A stretch of 5,799 nt of DNA from the NCBI GenBank assembly GCA_902797015.1, contig CADBRG010000109.1, forward strand, positions 1 through 5,799, written 5' to 3'. The notes below the pieces were generated by a model that saw only the letters and a list, made by a program, of their open reading frames with translations, was not told the origin of the DNA and did not search any database. Below are positions 1 to 5,799 of the stretch, one piece after another. Every line of letters begins with the position of its first letter. The stretch's first letter is position 1. Position numbers and translations under genes: made by a program. The DNA comes from an uncultured Lachnospiraceae bacterium. Its GTDB lineage: Bacteria; Bacillota; Clostridia; Lachnospirales; Lachnospiraceae.

Positions 1-15
1 ATCTATAGGCTCAAA

Positions 16-435
16 TTAAAGAGATACGATCAATTTTGCCTTTACACTGTCAGGAAGATCTGCTTCATTTCTGGAAACACTCAGAACGAACTTCACATGG
101 AACTTCTCGCTGATCACATCAAGCTTTTCAATCGCATGTACCATATCTTCATCGGAAATGTTCGCGATTGTCAGGAAACTGTCCAGGTACATCTCCTGAA
201 GGTCGTAATCCTGAGATACGATACCACATACAAATCCCAAAAACTCGTCACAGTTCGTAATCGGATAATCAGTAACATTGATCAGACGAACTCTGTTGTT
301 CAGCTCGTGCATGTGCTTCTGGCTCTTATCAAGATAAACCAGATTGCCATCTGCCTGCTTGATCGCATTGTTTACTTTATCCAGTAAATATTTTGTCTTC
401 CCTTTGCCTTTTTCTCCGGCGATGATTTCAACCAT
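16..435 (-). CDS. Small P-loop NTP-binding protein of unknown function
   Basis: The 139-residue protein is probably cytosolic; I see no signal peptide or membrane segment. A Walker A motif opens it (GEKGKGKT at 7-14, right after a hydrophobic beta strand VEIIA), so it should bind ATP or GTP. NLVYLD at 31-36 or MYLDS at 82-86 might supply a Walker B-like aspartate, and KFVLSVS at 115-121 looks like a core beta strand. No other domain is evident. Homologues in Clostridia have, from memory, been labelled 'twitching motility protein PilT'. The size and absence of the PilT His and Asp boxes do not support that label. I chose ATG 433-435 because a perfect AGGAGG lies 9 bases upstream; an extension to ATG 475-477 would add a basic 14-residue stretch containing that site. 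It lies 93 bases after the carboxypeptidase gene and has its own promoter candidate. Its stop is TAA at 16-18. Confidence 0.85.
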   Translation of the reverse strand: MVEIIAGEKGKGKTKYLLDKVNNAIKQADGNLVYLDKSQKHMHELNNRVRLINVTDYPITNCDEFLGFVCGIVSQDYDLQEMYLDSFLTIANISDEDMVHAIEKLDVISEKFHVKFVLSVSRNEADLPDSVKAKLIVSL

Positions 436-444
436 ATGCCTTAA

Positions 445-450
445 CCTCCT
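445..450 (-). promoter_or_regulatory. Ribosome binding site of the P-loop gene
   Basis: Perfect AGGAGG on the minus strand, 9 bases before ATG 435. It decides the start: the longer in-frame reading from 477 would have this site inside its coding sequence. Confidence 0.85.
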
Positions 451-487
451 GGGTATGGTACGCATTTTACGCGCCAATTTTTATATG

Positions 488-505
488 CCTTATTATATTA
501 TAAGG
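488..505. repeat. Short inverted repeat over the -10 box
   Basis: On the minus strand CCTTAT (505-500) and ATAAGG (493-488) form 6-base arms around a 6-base AT-only centre that contains most of the -10 hexamer. It could be an operator or a weak hairpin. It is too AT-rich and short to be a convincing intrinsic terminator, and it may be chance. Confidence 0.25.
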
Positions 506-520
506 ACCACTAAAAAACAA
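492..520 (-). promoter_or_regulatory. Candidate sigma-A promoter for the P-loop gene
   Basis: On the minus strand, TTGTTT (520-515) is followed by a 17-base spacer and a perfect TATAAT (497-492). The -35 box matches only the TTG of the consensus. Transcription would begin near 485 and leave a leader of about 50 bases before the ATG at 435. It lies in the only real intergenic gap of the window, just after the carboxypeptidase stop. The region is AT-rich, so a chance match is possible, but the correct spacing and placement support it. Confidence 0.6.
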
Positions 521-528
521 CTCCTAAT

Positions 529-1527
529 TTAACCGTAGACCGTTAAAAGTCTGCTCATCTGCTGATAAAGGATTTCTTTTGATGCACTCTTCATGATAAT
601 CGAGATTACGGGACGGCCTTCCTGATCCTTACTGTAGAGCACAAGACAGAACCCTGAAGAATTCGAGGAACCGGTCTTGCCGCCAAGAATCTCAACACCT
701 GACGGAATCTCTGCTTCCCCGGTGTAATAGTGGTTCGTACTCTCCCACTTGGCCGTTACCGTCTCACCCGCAGCATTTTTATAGGATACATCCATTTCTT
801 TTTCTGTCAATAGCTGTCGGAATGTATCATCCTTTAACGCCGCCTGGAAGATCAGATACAGATCATAAGCCGTCGTATAATGGTCATCTGCGGGATATCC
901 GTGCGGATTCACAAAATGTGAATGCGTCGCCCCTAACAGTCTTGCCTCCTGATTCATCAGTAGACAGAAATCCGTATTGCTGCCGGAAACATATTCTGCG
1001 ATCACATTTGCCGCGTCATTTCCGCTCATCAGCATCAATCCGCAGAGTGCGTCATAAAGCGTGATCTGATCTCCTGCTTTGAATCCGCATACAGAAGATT
1101 CCGACGGAACGGAAGCTGCCGTAGAAGAAACCGTGATCGGATCATCGAGATTTCCGTATTTCAAAGCCAGATATGCCGTCAAAATCTTTGTCGTACTGGC
1201 CGGATAGACCTTATCATATATATTCTCAGCATATGTGATCTTCTCTTCTTCCGGAAGGAACACAAGTGCTGCGGCGATGTCATCCGGAATATACTCCCCG
1301 GTCACATTTTCCGTACCGCCAACACAAAGGTCCTCCGCGAAGAAATCCGGTTGTCCGATCTGCATGGACATCGCTGTCTCATCGCCTTTTTCATACACTT
1401 CATATGCATCCGGAAGCTCCTTGCCGGACCCACACGCGGTAAAAAAGGCCATCGCTAGGATGGCCGCCATACATAACCATAGTTTTTTCCTGATTTGCTT
1501 ATTATTTATACATTTCACGCCAGTCAA
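529..1527 (-). CDS. D-alanyl-D-alanine carboxypeptidase (S11 family), lipoprotein-type
   Basis: This low-molecular-weight PBP removes the terminal D-Ala from peptidoglycan pentapeptides outside the membrane, limiting cross-linking. All three active-site motifs are present: STTK with Ser111 and Lys114, SGN at 168-170 and KTG at 284-286. The S11-type signature NPHGYPADDHYTTAYDL lies at 207-223. A basic stretch (NNKQIRKK) and a hydrophobic run lead to FFTAC, a plausible though imperfect lipobox with Cys32. The protein ends about 46 residues after KTG, so it lacks the C-terminal beta domain and amphipathic anchor helix of the PBP5/DacF type; the lipid anchor probably replaces them. The start is unresolved. 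TTG 1525-1527 has GGGGAG only 3 bases upstream, while GTG 1516-1518 has it 12 bases upstream; both give the same signal peptide. The 5' end overlaps the mgsA-like gene by 26 or 17 bases. It resembles DacF, but I give no symbol because that C-terminal domain is missing. Confidence 0.92.
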   Translation of the reverse strand: MTGVKCINNKQIRKKLWLCMAAILAMAFFTACGSGKELPDAYEVYEKGDETAMSMQIGQPDFFAEDLCVGGTENVTGEYIPDDIAAALVFLPEEEKITYAENIYDKVYPASTTKILTAYLALKYGNLDDPITVSSTAASVPSESSVCGFKAGDQITLYDALCGLMLMSGNDAANVIAEYVSGSNTDFCLLMNQEARLLGATHSHFVNPHGYPADDHYTTAYDLYLIFQAALKDDTFRQLLTEKEMDVSYKNAAGETVTAKWESTNHYYTGEAEIPSGVEILGGKTGSSNSSGFCLVLYSKDQEGRPVISIIMKSASKEILYQQMSRLLTVYG

Positions 1528-1897
1528 GATCTCCCCTGTCTAATGAAAGAATGCAAACTTCTGCCGTCGCCAGATTCGTAGCAAGCGGAATATTATGGGT
1601 ATCACAAAGCCTTACAATATGATCTACGTTTGGCTCGTGTGATTTCGGTGTCAGCGGATCACGTAAAAAGATAACAAGGTCCATATTGTTGTCAGAGATA
1701 TCCGCGCCAAGCTGCTGGATCCCGCCAAGATGCCCCGCAAGATACTTATGGATCGGCAGACTGATCACCTCTTCGATCAGCCTTCCGGTCGTTCCTGTGG
1801 CATAGAGAGAATGCTTGCTTAAAATCCCCCTATATGCAATACAGAAATTCTGCATTAATTTCTTTTTCGCGTCATGAGCGACGAAAGCTATATTCAT
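1502..1897 (-). CDS. mgsA: Methylglyoxal synthase family protein lacking both catalytic aspartates
   Basis: Family members convert dihydroxyacetone phosphate to methylglyoxal and phosphate in the cytosol. The 131-residue protein spans the whole fold. It has AHD at 7-9 with Lys12, the phosphate-binding loop ATGTTG at 33-38, GHLGGIQQLGA at 55-65, FLRDPL at 77-82, HEPN at 87-90 and IPLATNLATAE at 103-113. Compared with the E. coli enzyme as I recall it, His19, Asp20, Lys23, the Thr-rich loop, Gly66, Asp91 and His98 are kept. The catalytic base Asp71 is Ile60 and catalytic Asp101 is Asn90. Synthase activity is therefore doubtful; the name describes the family, not a proven reaction. I chose ATG 1895-1897 because AGGGG lies 9 bases upstream; the ATG at 1904-1906 directly abuts that site. 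The gene overlaps rodA by 26 bases and the carboxypeptidase gene at its 3' end, so translational coupling is likely. Confidence 0.87.
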   Translation of the reverse strand: MNIAFVAHDAKKKLMQNFCIAYRGILSKHSLYATGTTGRLIEEVISLPIHKYLAGHLGGIQQLGADISDNNMDLVIFLRDPLTPKSHEPNVDHIVRLCDTHNIPLATNLATAEVCILSLDRGDLDWREMYK

Positions 1898-3014
1898 CTT
1901 CCTCATCCCCTATATGATGTTTCTTCCCCTGCAGTCCAATATTAAGTACAATGCCAATACCGAGAAAGAGACTCAGTAACGACGTCAGTCCATAGCTTAC
2001 AAACGGCAGTGTTACACCGGTATTCGGCATCATGCCGCTGGCTACACACAAATTAACAAATCCCTGAAATCCGATCCATGTTGCGATTCCGCAGCAGATC
2101 AGGCGTCCCGGTATATCTTTCGCCTTTCTGGCAACCATCAGACATTCCAAAACGATCAGCAATAATAATCCGATCACGACTACGCTGCCGACAAATCCGA
2201 TCTCTTCTCCTATGATCGCAAAGATAAAGTCTGTCTGCGGTTCTGAGATAAAATTTCCGTTTTTTACCGATGTAAAGGAATTGTTATTTAAGCCCTTTCC
2301 GAAAAGCTGACCGGAACCGATCGCCTTCATGGAATACTGCTGCTGAAAGGAATCATCCGAATATGTTACCGGATCGATCCAGGACATGATACGACTGTAC
2401 TGATACTGCTCTAACGGAATCAGCTGCTTCATCAAAAGAACCAGTAAAACAATTGCCGCCGGAATTCCGATCGCAAGTACCGTCCCTATTATTTTATAAC
2501 TTAATCCCGCAATAAACAAAAGGGTAATAAAAATCATTGTCATAATGATCGTAGTGGAAAGGTTCGGCTCCCTGAAAATCAAAAACGCGGGAATCGCAAA
2601 TAAAATCAGCGCCGGCACGATCGTTTTAACGGTATTCAGCTGCTCTCTGTACTTAAAAAAGTACATGCTGAAATACAGGATCAGGAACAGTTTTGCAAGA
2701 TCCGACGGCTGAAAAGCAAACGGTCCGAGATCGATCCAGCGGGTCGCACCGTTTGTTTCTTTTCCAACCACCAGCACCAGGATCAAAAGCACCACTGTCA
2801 GCATATAGAAAATCCTGTAAAACTGACAGATATAGCCATAATCCACGCTGGAGATCAAAAGCATCAGGACGCAGCCGGCGACAACACCTAAGAGCTGTCT
2901 CATCTGATAATCCGGGTTTGCACTCCCGATGAAGATGACTCCGATCACGCTCAGCAAAACAACATATATGATCAGCCGGAAGCGATAATCTTTTAATTGA
3001 TATTTCTTAAACAT
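1872..3014 (-). CDS. rodA: RodA, SEDS-family peptidoglycan glycosyltransferase
   Basis: This polytopic membrane enzyme polymerises lipid II into glycan strands during elongation and partners with the PBP2 encoded just upstream. The 380-residue length is normal for RodA/FtsW/SpoVE. About ten hydrophobic segments are visible, between residues 12 and 360, with a large extracytoplasmic loop at about 196-262. SEDS signatures are GATRWIDLGPFAFQPSDLAKL (first part at 89-98), REPNLSTT at 148-155, SEPQTDFIFAIIGEEIG at 257-273 and LPFVSYGLTSLLSL at 336-349. Asp262 in PQTD matches the Asp essential for SEDS polymerase activity; relatives usually have His-Thr-Asp there, and here it is Gln-Thr-Asp. The C-terminus is a charged tail (GDEEDEYSFRRS). 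The ATG follows AGAGG with a 7-base spacer. The PBP2 neighbour favours RodA over FtsW or SpoVE. The last 26 bases overlap the next gene. Confidence 0.95.
   Translation of the reverse strand: MFKKYQLKDYRFRLIIYVVLLSVIGVIFIGSANPDYQMRQLLGVVAGCVLMLLISSVDYGYICQFYRIFYMLTVVLLILVLVVGKETNGATRWIDLGPFAFQPSDLAKLFLILYFSMYFFKYREQLNTVKTIVPALILFAIPAFLIFREPNLSTTIIMTMIFITLLFIAGLSYKIIGTVLAIGIPAAIVLLVLLMKQLIPLEQYQYSRIMSWIDPVTYSDDSFQQQYSMKAIGSGQLFGKGLNNNSFTSVKNGNFISEPQTDFIFAIIGEEIGFVGSVVVIGLLLLIVLECLMVARKAKDIPGRLICCGIATWIGFQGFVNLCVASGMMPNTGVTLPFVSYGLTSLLSLFLGIGIVLNIGLQGKKHHIGDEEDEYSFRRS
1907..1911 (-). promoter_or_regulatory. Ribosome binding site of the mgsA-like gene
   Basis: AGGGG on the minus strand, inside the end of rodA, 9 bases before ATG 1897 and directly next to ATG 1906. 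The spacing favours the downstream ATG, which gives the family-typical N-terminus MNIAFVAHD. Confidence 0.6.
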
Positions 3015-3019
3015 ATATG

Positions 3020-3026
3020 CCCCTCT
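3020..3026 (-). promoter_or_regulatory. Ribosome binding site of rodA, overlapping the PBP2 stop codon
   Basis: AGAGGGG on the minus strand shares its first two bases with the TAG stop codon of the PBP2 gene (3027-3025); AGAGG ends 7 bases before the rodA ATG. This arrangement fits coupled translation of the cognate polymerase and transpeptidase. Confidence 0.65.
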
Positions 3027-5799
3027 AATCTGTCACCAGATCTGATGCATTTACGGTTGTCGCACCGCCTTCAAGCAGGCTGTCACTGGTTTCCATACCA
3101 AAGATCAGCTTCATCACATCGTCTACAAAATCACATGTATTTGCAGAGGAATGTCCATATGCGATTCTGGCCGCGATTGCGATCTCAGGATTATCATATG
3201 GTGCATAACCGATAAAGAGCGCGTGGTTTGGCCGGTTTTTCGCTTCCTCTGCCGTTCCTGTCTTGCCCGCCAGCTTCAGGTCTGTAATATCGTCAAATTC
3301 CGAATGCGATGCAACCACCTGGCGCATACCTTCCCTTACTGCTTCATAGGAAGCATCCGAGATATCTGTAACCTCATTGGATACAGAAGGTGCATAAGAT
3401 TCCAGTACTGCTCCATCCGGTGTGCTGACATGATCCAATACCGTCAGATCATAAACCGTTCCGTTATTTGCCAGCGCTGCCGCATATCTGGACAACTGTA
3501 TCGTCGTAAAGGAATTGTTACTCTGTCCGATCGACGCACTGATCGGGTATTCGGTTGCCACCTTGGCCGTACTTTCCGGGATCTCAATACCGGTTTTTTC
3601 TCCAAGTCCGAATGCCTGTGCGTATTTTGTCAGTTTTTCCAGACCTTCGGATTCGTTATATTCTCCGTTCTTCATACTCAGAAGATAGCCAACCTCACAG
3701 AAGAAATAGTTACAGGAATCCTTCAGGGCTGAAACCACGGTTTCATCCCCATGGTTGCTCGGATAGATCCAGCATTTTAAATTCATGTCCAGACGGGTAT
3801 AAACGCCCTCGTCATGAATCTGGGTCCCTGTTGAAATCGCCTGCTCCGTCAGGCCCGCAAGTGCCGTGACCGGCTTAAATGTAGAACCGGGCGCTGTTGT
3901 CTGCTGCGTCGCATAATTGTACAAAGGCGCAGCTGTATTGTTCAAAAGCTGGTTATAGTAATCCGCGTCATTTGCATCGGACAGACGGTTGGTATCGTAT
4001 CCCGGATAGGACACACAGGCGATCAGATCACCGCTTCTTGGGTCGATCACAACACAGGACCCGGAGCAGGGATCCAATCCAAGCTGGCCAGGCGTGATCT
4101 CCAGCGAACGGATCTTCTGACATACGAACTCATATGATCCAAGCGTTCCGTTCTGCAGGGCAGTATAATCACCGTCTTCCGGCAGAATGCCCTGCTCGTA
4201 AAGAGAAAGGCAGACATCTCTCGGACTGATCTCATCATCCAGCACGAGATATCGGTAAACGATCTTATCAAATGAACTGCTGCGTCCGACCACATCCATG
4301 ACGTAAGCAACAAGTGCCTCATAGATTTCCTCGGTATCGGCATAACGCCCCGAAACATTTAATGCAGACGAATCGATCCATCCGGCATCGATCGCGTGTT
4401 TTAAGTAAGTGCTTACCGGAAGCGCACCGCTCTTCCACTCTTTATATACAGAATCCGAAGAATCTACGGTTTCCTTATCAAACACTTCTCTGTCCTGCAG
4501 CATTTCGACCGCATACATGACATAGTCCTGCATTGATTCGGAAAGATCTTCATAGTTTTCCGAGCCGTTTAACGTATCATTCAGATCTGTTAAAACAGAC
4601 TCTCTTCGGGAAGTAAATGCTTCGTAGATTCTCGCCTGTGCCGTACCCTCTCCTGCTGCTGCAAATGCATCCGTATGCAGGATGTTGTTCGTCAGGATTG
4701 CCTGATATACATCATAAACCGCTGTATATTCATGCCCTTCATCCCCTTCATAATGATGCTCATTCCGGATACTCGAATACAGGATACCTGCGATTTCCTT
4801 TTCCAGCAGATCATAGATTGTTTTCTGTAATTCGGCATCAAGAGACAGATAGACGTCATTTCCTGTTGTAGAAGGTGTCTCTCCGATCACTTTCAGCACT
4901 TTTCCGACGTTATTGACATAGACCTCACGGGATCCCTTTTCTCCCCGAAGCTGTGACTCCATCATCTGCTCAATGCCGGACTTTCCGACAATATCAGAGA
5001 GCGAATATGAGGCATCCTCTGCACTGTACTGCTCATACTCCTCCGTAGAGATCGTTCCGGTGTATCCGATGATCCCCGAAAAGTATTCCGGATACAGATA
5101 GACACGCTTGGTATCATTTTCAACAGAGATTCCTGTCAGCACATCCGAAAACTCATGCATATCCGCAACGGATTCATCAGAGATATCTCTGGCGATCGTC
5201 GTAGAGAGATATTTCTGATAGCTGTTCATGCCGAGCTCATAGCGCAGTACCGTAATCTCATACGCACGGTACGGATCTTCATAATCCGCCGGGTTGATCC
5301 CATAGCGATCCTGCAGATAATCATAGATCTGCTGCTCTGTGGCCTCTTTTTCATTCAGCTTCAGCTTTCTGTTGTAGGATAACTCGTTTGTTCTTGCATA
5401 GCCGAAAACATCTGCTTTGAACCGGAGAAGCGCCGTTCCGGAAACATCATAAGAAAGCTGATAGGTAGTAGGATCCATCGTGATATGAAAATGGTTTTCG
5501 ATCTCATCACCATTCTTATGAAGCAGTGTCAGGATCGTATCCATCTCATGGTTGAGCGCCGCATCCTTATCTTCTGTTGAAGAATAGACACCGGTATCCT
5601 CTATTGTCAGCTTATAGGCAAGTTTATTGTACGCCAAAAGAACACCGTTCCGGTCATAGATATTTCCGCGTATGCCGTCTACGGTGATCGTTTTCTTTAT
5701 GCTGGCAGTAAATGTATTCTGATAGGACGCACCCTTTATGATCTGCATGCCAAACAGGCGACCCAGAAGGATCACAAACAGCACAACAAAGATCAGCAT
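3025..5799 (-). CDS. mrdA: Penicillin-binding protein 2, class B transpeptidase (probably 5'-partial)
   Basis: This is the membrane-anchored D,D-transpeptidase that cross-links peptidoglycan in side-wall elongation, working with RodA. In the visible 924 residues, 1-21 are the end of a membrane helix followed by the family's RLFxxQI stretch. Residues about 40-305 are the PBP dimer/pedestal region (RGNIYDRNG at 44-52). The transpeptidase domain carries the three active-site motifs: STFK with nucleophile Ser639, SCN at 695-697 and KTGT at 846-849. About 235 residues (roughly 340-578) are inserted between LSLDAELQKTI and VVIDPRSGDLIA, which makes the protein longer than the usual 600-700 residues. 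The reading frame reaches the last base of the window with an ATG. However, only 13 hydrophobic residues precede Arg14 and there is no basic cytoplasmic start, so the real start probably lies upstream. The stop is TAG at 3025-3027, and rodA begins 10 bases later. The product is clear; the start is not visible. Confidence 0.95.
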   Translation of the reverse strand: MLIFVVLFVILLGRLFGMQIIKGASYQNTFTASIKKTITVDGIRGNIYDRNGVLLAYNKLAYKLTIEDTGVYSSTEDKDAALNHEMDTILTLLHKNGDEIENHFHITMDPTTYQLSYDVSGTALLRFKADVFGYARTNELSYNRKLKLNEKEATEQQIYDYLQDRYGINPADYEDPYRAYEITVLRYELGMNSYQKYLSTTIARDISDESVADMHEFSDVLTGISVENDTKRVYLYPEYFSGIIGYTGTISTEEYEQYSAEDASYSLSDIVGKSGIEQMMESQLRGEKGSREVYVNNVGKVLKVIGETPSTTGNDVYLSLDAELQKTIYDLLEKEIAGILYSSIRNEHHYEGDEGHEYTAVYDVYQAILTNNILHTDAFAAAGEGTAQARIYEAFTSRRESVLTDLNDTLNGSENYEDLSESMQDYVMYAVEMLQDREVFDKETVDSSDSVYKEWKSGALPVSTYLKHAIDAGWIDSSALNVSGRYADTEEIYEALVAYVMDVVGRSSSFDKIVYRYLVLDDEISPRDVCLSLYEQGILPEDGDYTALQNGTLGSYEFVCQKIRSLEITPGQLGLDPCSGSCVVIDPRSGDLIACVSYPGYDTNRLSDANDADYYNQLLNNTAAPLYNYATQQTTAPGSTFKPVTALAGLTEQAISTGTQIHDEGVYTRLDMNLKCWIYPSNHGDETVVSALKDSCNYFFCEVGYLLSMKNGEYNESEGLEKLTKYAQAFGLGEKTGIEIPESTAKVATEYPISASIGQSNNSFTTIQLSRYAAALANNGTVYDLTVLDHVSTPDGAVLESYAPSVSNEVTDISDASYEAVREGMRQVVASHSEFDDITDLKLAGKTGTAEEAKNRPNHALFIGYAPYDNPEIAIAARIAYGHSSANTCDFVDDVMKLIFGMETSDSLLEGGATTVNASDLVTD

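Noticed and set aside
436..477. Upstream extension of the P-loop protein to ATG 477
   Set aside because: The perfect AGGAGG at 445-450 would lie inside the coding sequence, and the added 14 residues are basic and unlike the start of a P-loop domain, which begins naturally at MVEIIAGEKG.
529..548. Repeated ACGGT units at the end of the carboxypeptidase gene as a terminator stem
   Set aside because: The two units are direct rather than inverted repeats and are not followed by a T-run on the minus strand, so no intrinsic terminator is supported.
1628..1720. Sequencing error as the explanation for the lost aspartates in the mgsA-like gene
   Set aside because: The frame is intact and all surrounding motifs are clean. 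Ile in place of Asp needs at least two substitutions in one codon, and a second catalytic site is changed as well.
3151..3732. Plus-strand open frame of 193 codons antisense to the PBP2 gene
   Set aside because: It lies wholly opposite the conserved transpeptidase coding sequence, has a low-complexity, Cys/Arg/Ile-rich translation with no recognisable domain, and is best explained as a shadow of the real gene.
4047..4358. Minus-strand 103-codon frame inside the PBP2 insertion
   Set aside because: The PBP2 frame runs through this region without interruption and matches the insertion I recall in related proteins; the alternative frame is a shadow and gives no sign of a frameshift.

Overview
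The window carries five genes, all read from the minus strand (right to left), packed as a cell-wall elongation cluster. The layout and protein sequences point to a Gram-positive anaerobe of the Clostridia, most likely Lachnospiraceae. The reasons are the PBP2 - RodA - MgsA-like gene order, a class B PBP with a large insertion in its transpeptidase domain, AGGAGG-type ribosome binding sites and a moderate GC content. The family assignment rests on recalled relatives, not on a search.

From 5799 down to 3025 lies penicillin-binding protein 2, the class B transpeptidase of the elongasome; its true N-terminus probably lies beyond the window edge. Ten bases later comes rodA (3014-1872), the SEDS glycosyltransferase that works with PBP2. 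The end of rodA overlaps a small gene of the methylglyoxal synthase family (1897-1502). That gene in turn overlaps a lipoprotein-type D-alanyl-D-alanine carboxypeptidase (1527-529). After a gap of about 93 bases, which holds a good sigma-A-type promoter, comes a short P-loop protein of unknown function (435-16).

Three products fit one job: RodA polymerises glycan strands, PBP2 cross-links them, and the carboxypeptidase trims pentapeptides. The overlaps suggest that rodA, the mgsA-like gene and the carboxypeptidase gene are cotranscribed and translationally coupled. The P-loop gene can probably also be transcribed on its own.

The most notable point is the methylglyoxal synthase homologue. It keeps the fold signatures and phosphate-binding residues, but both catalytic aspartates of the family are replaced (GGDQQ is GGIQQ, HEPD is HEPN). 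It is therefore probably not a normal methylglyoxal synthase, and it sits between elongasome genes. The other points worth a look are the roughly 235-residue PBP2 insertion, a Cys/His cluster near the PBP2 active site, and the uncharacterised P-loop protein. I saw no mobile element, CRISPR array, RNA gene or strong terminator.
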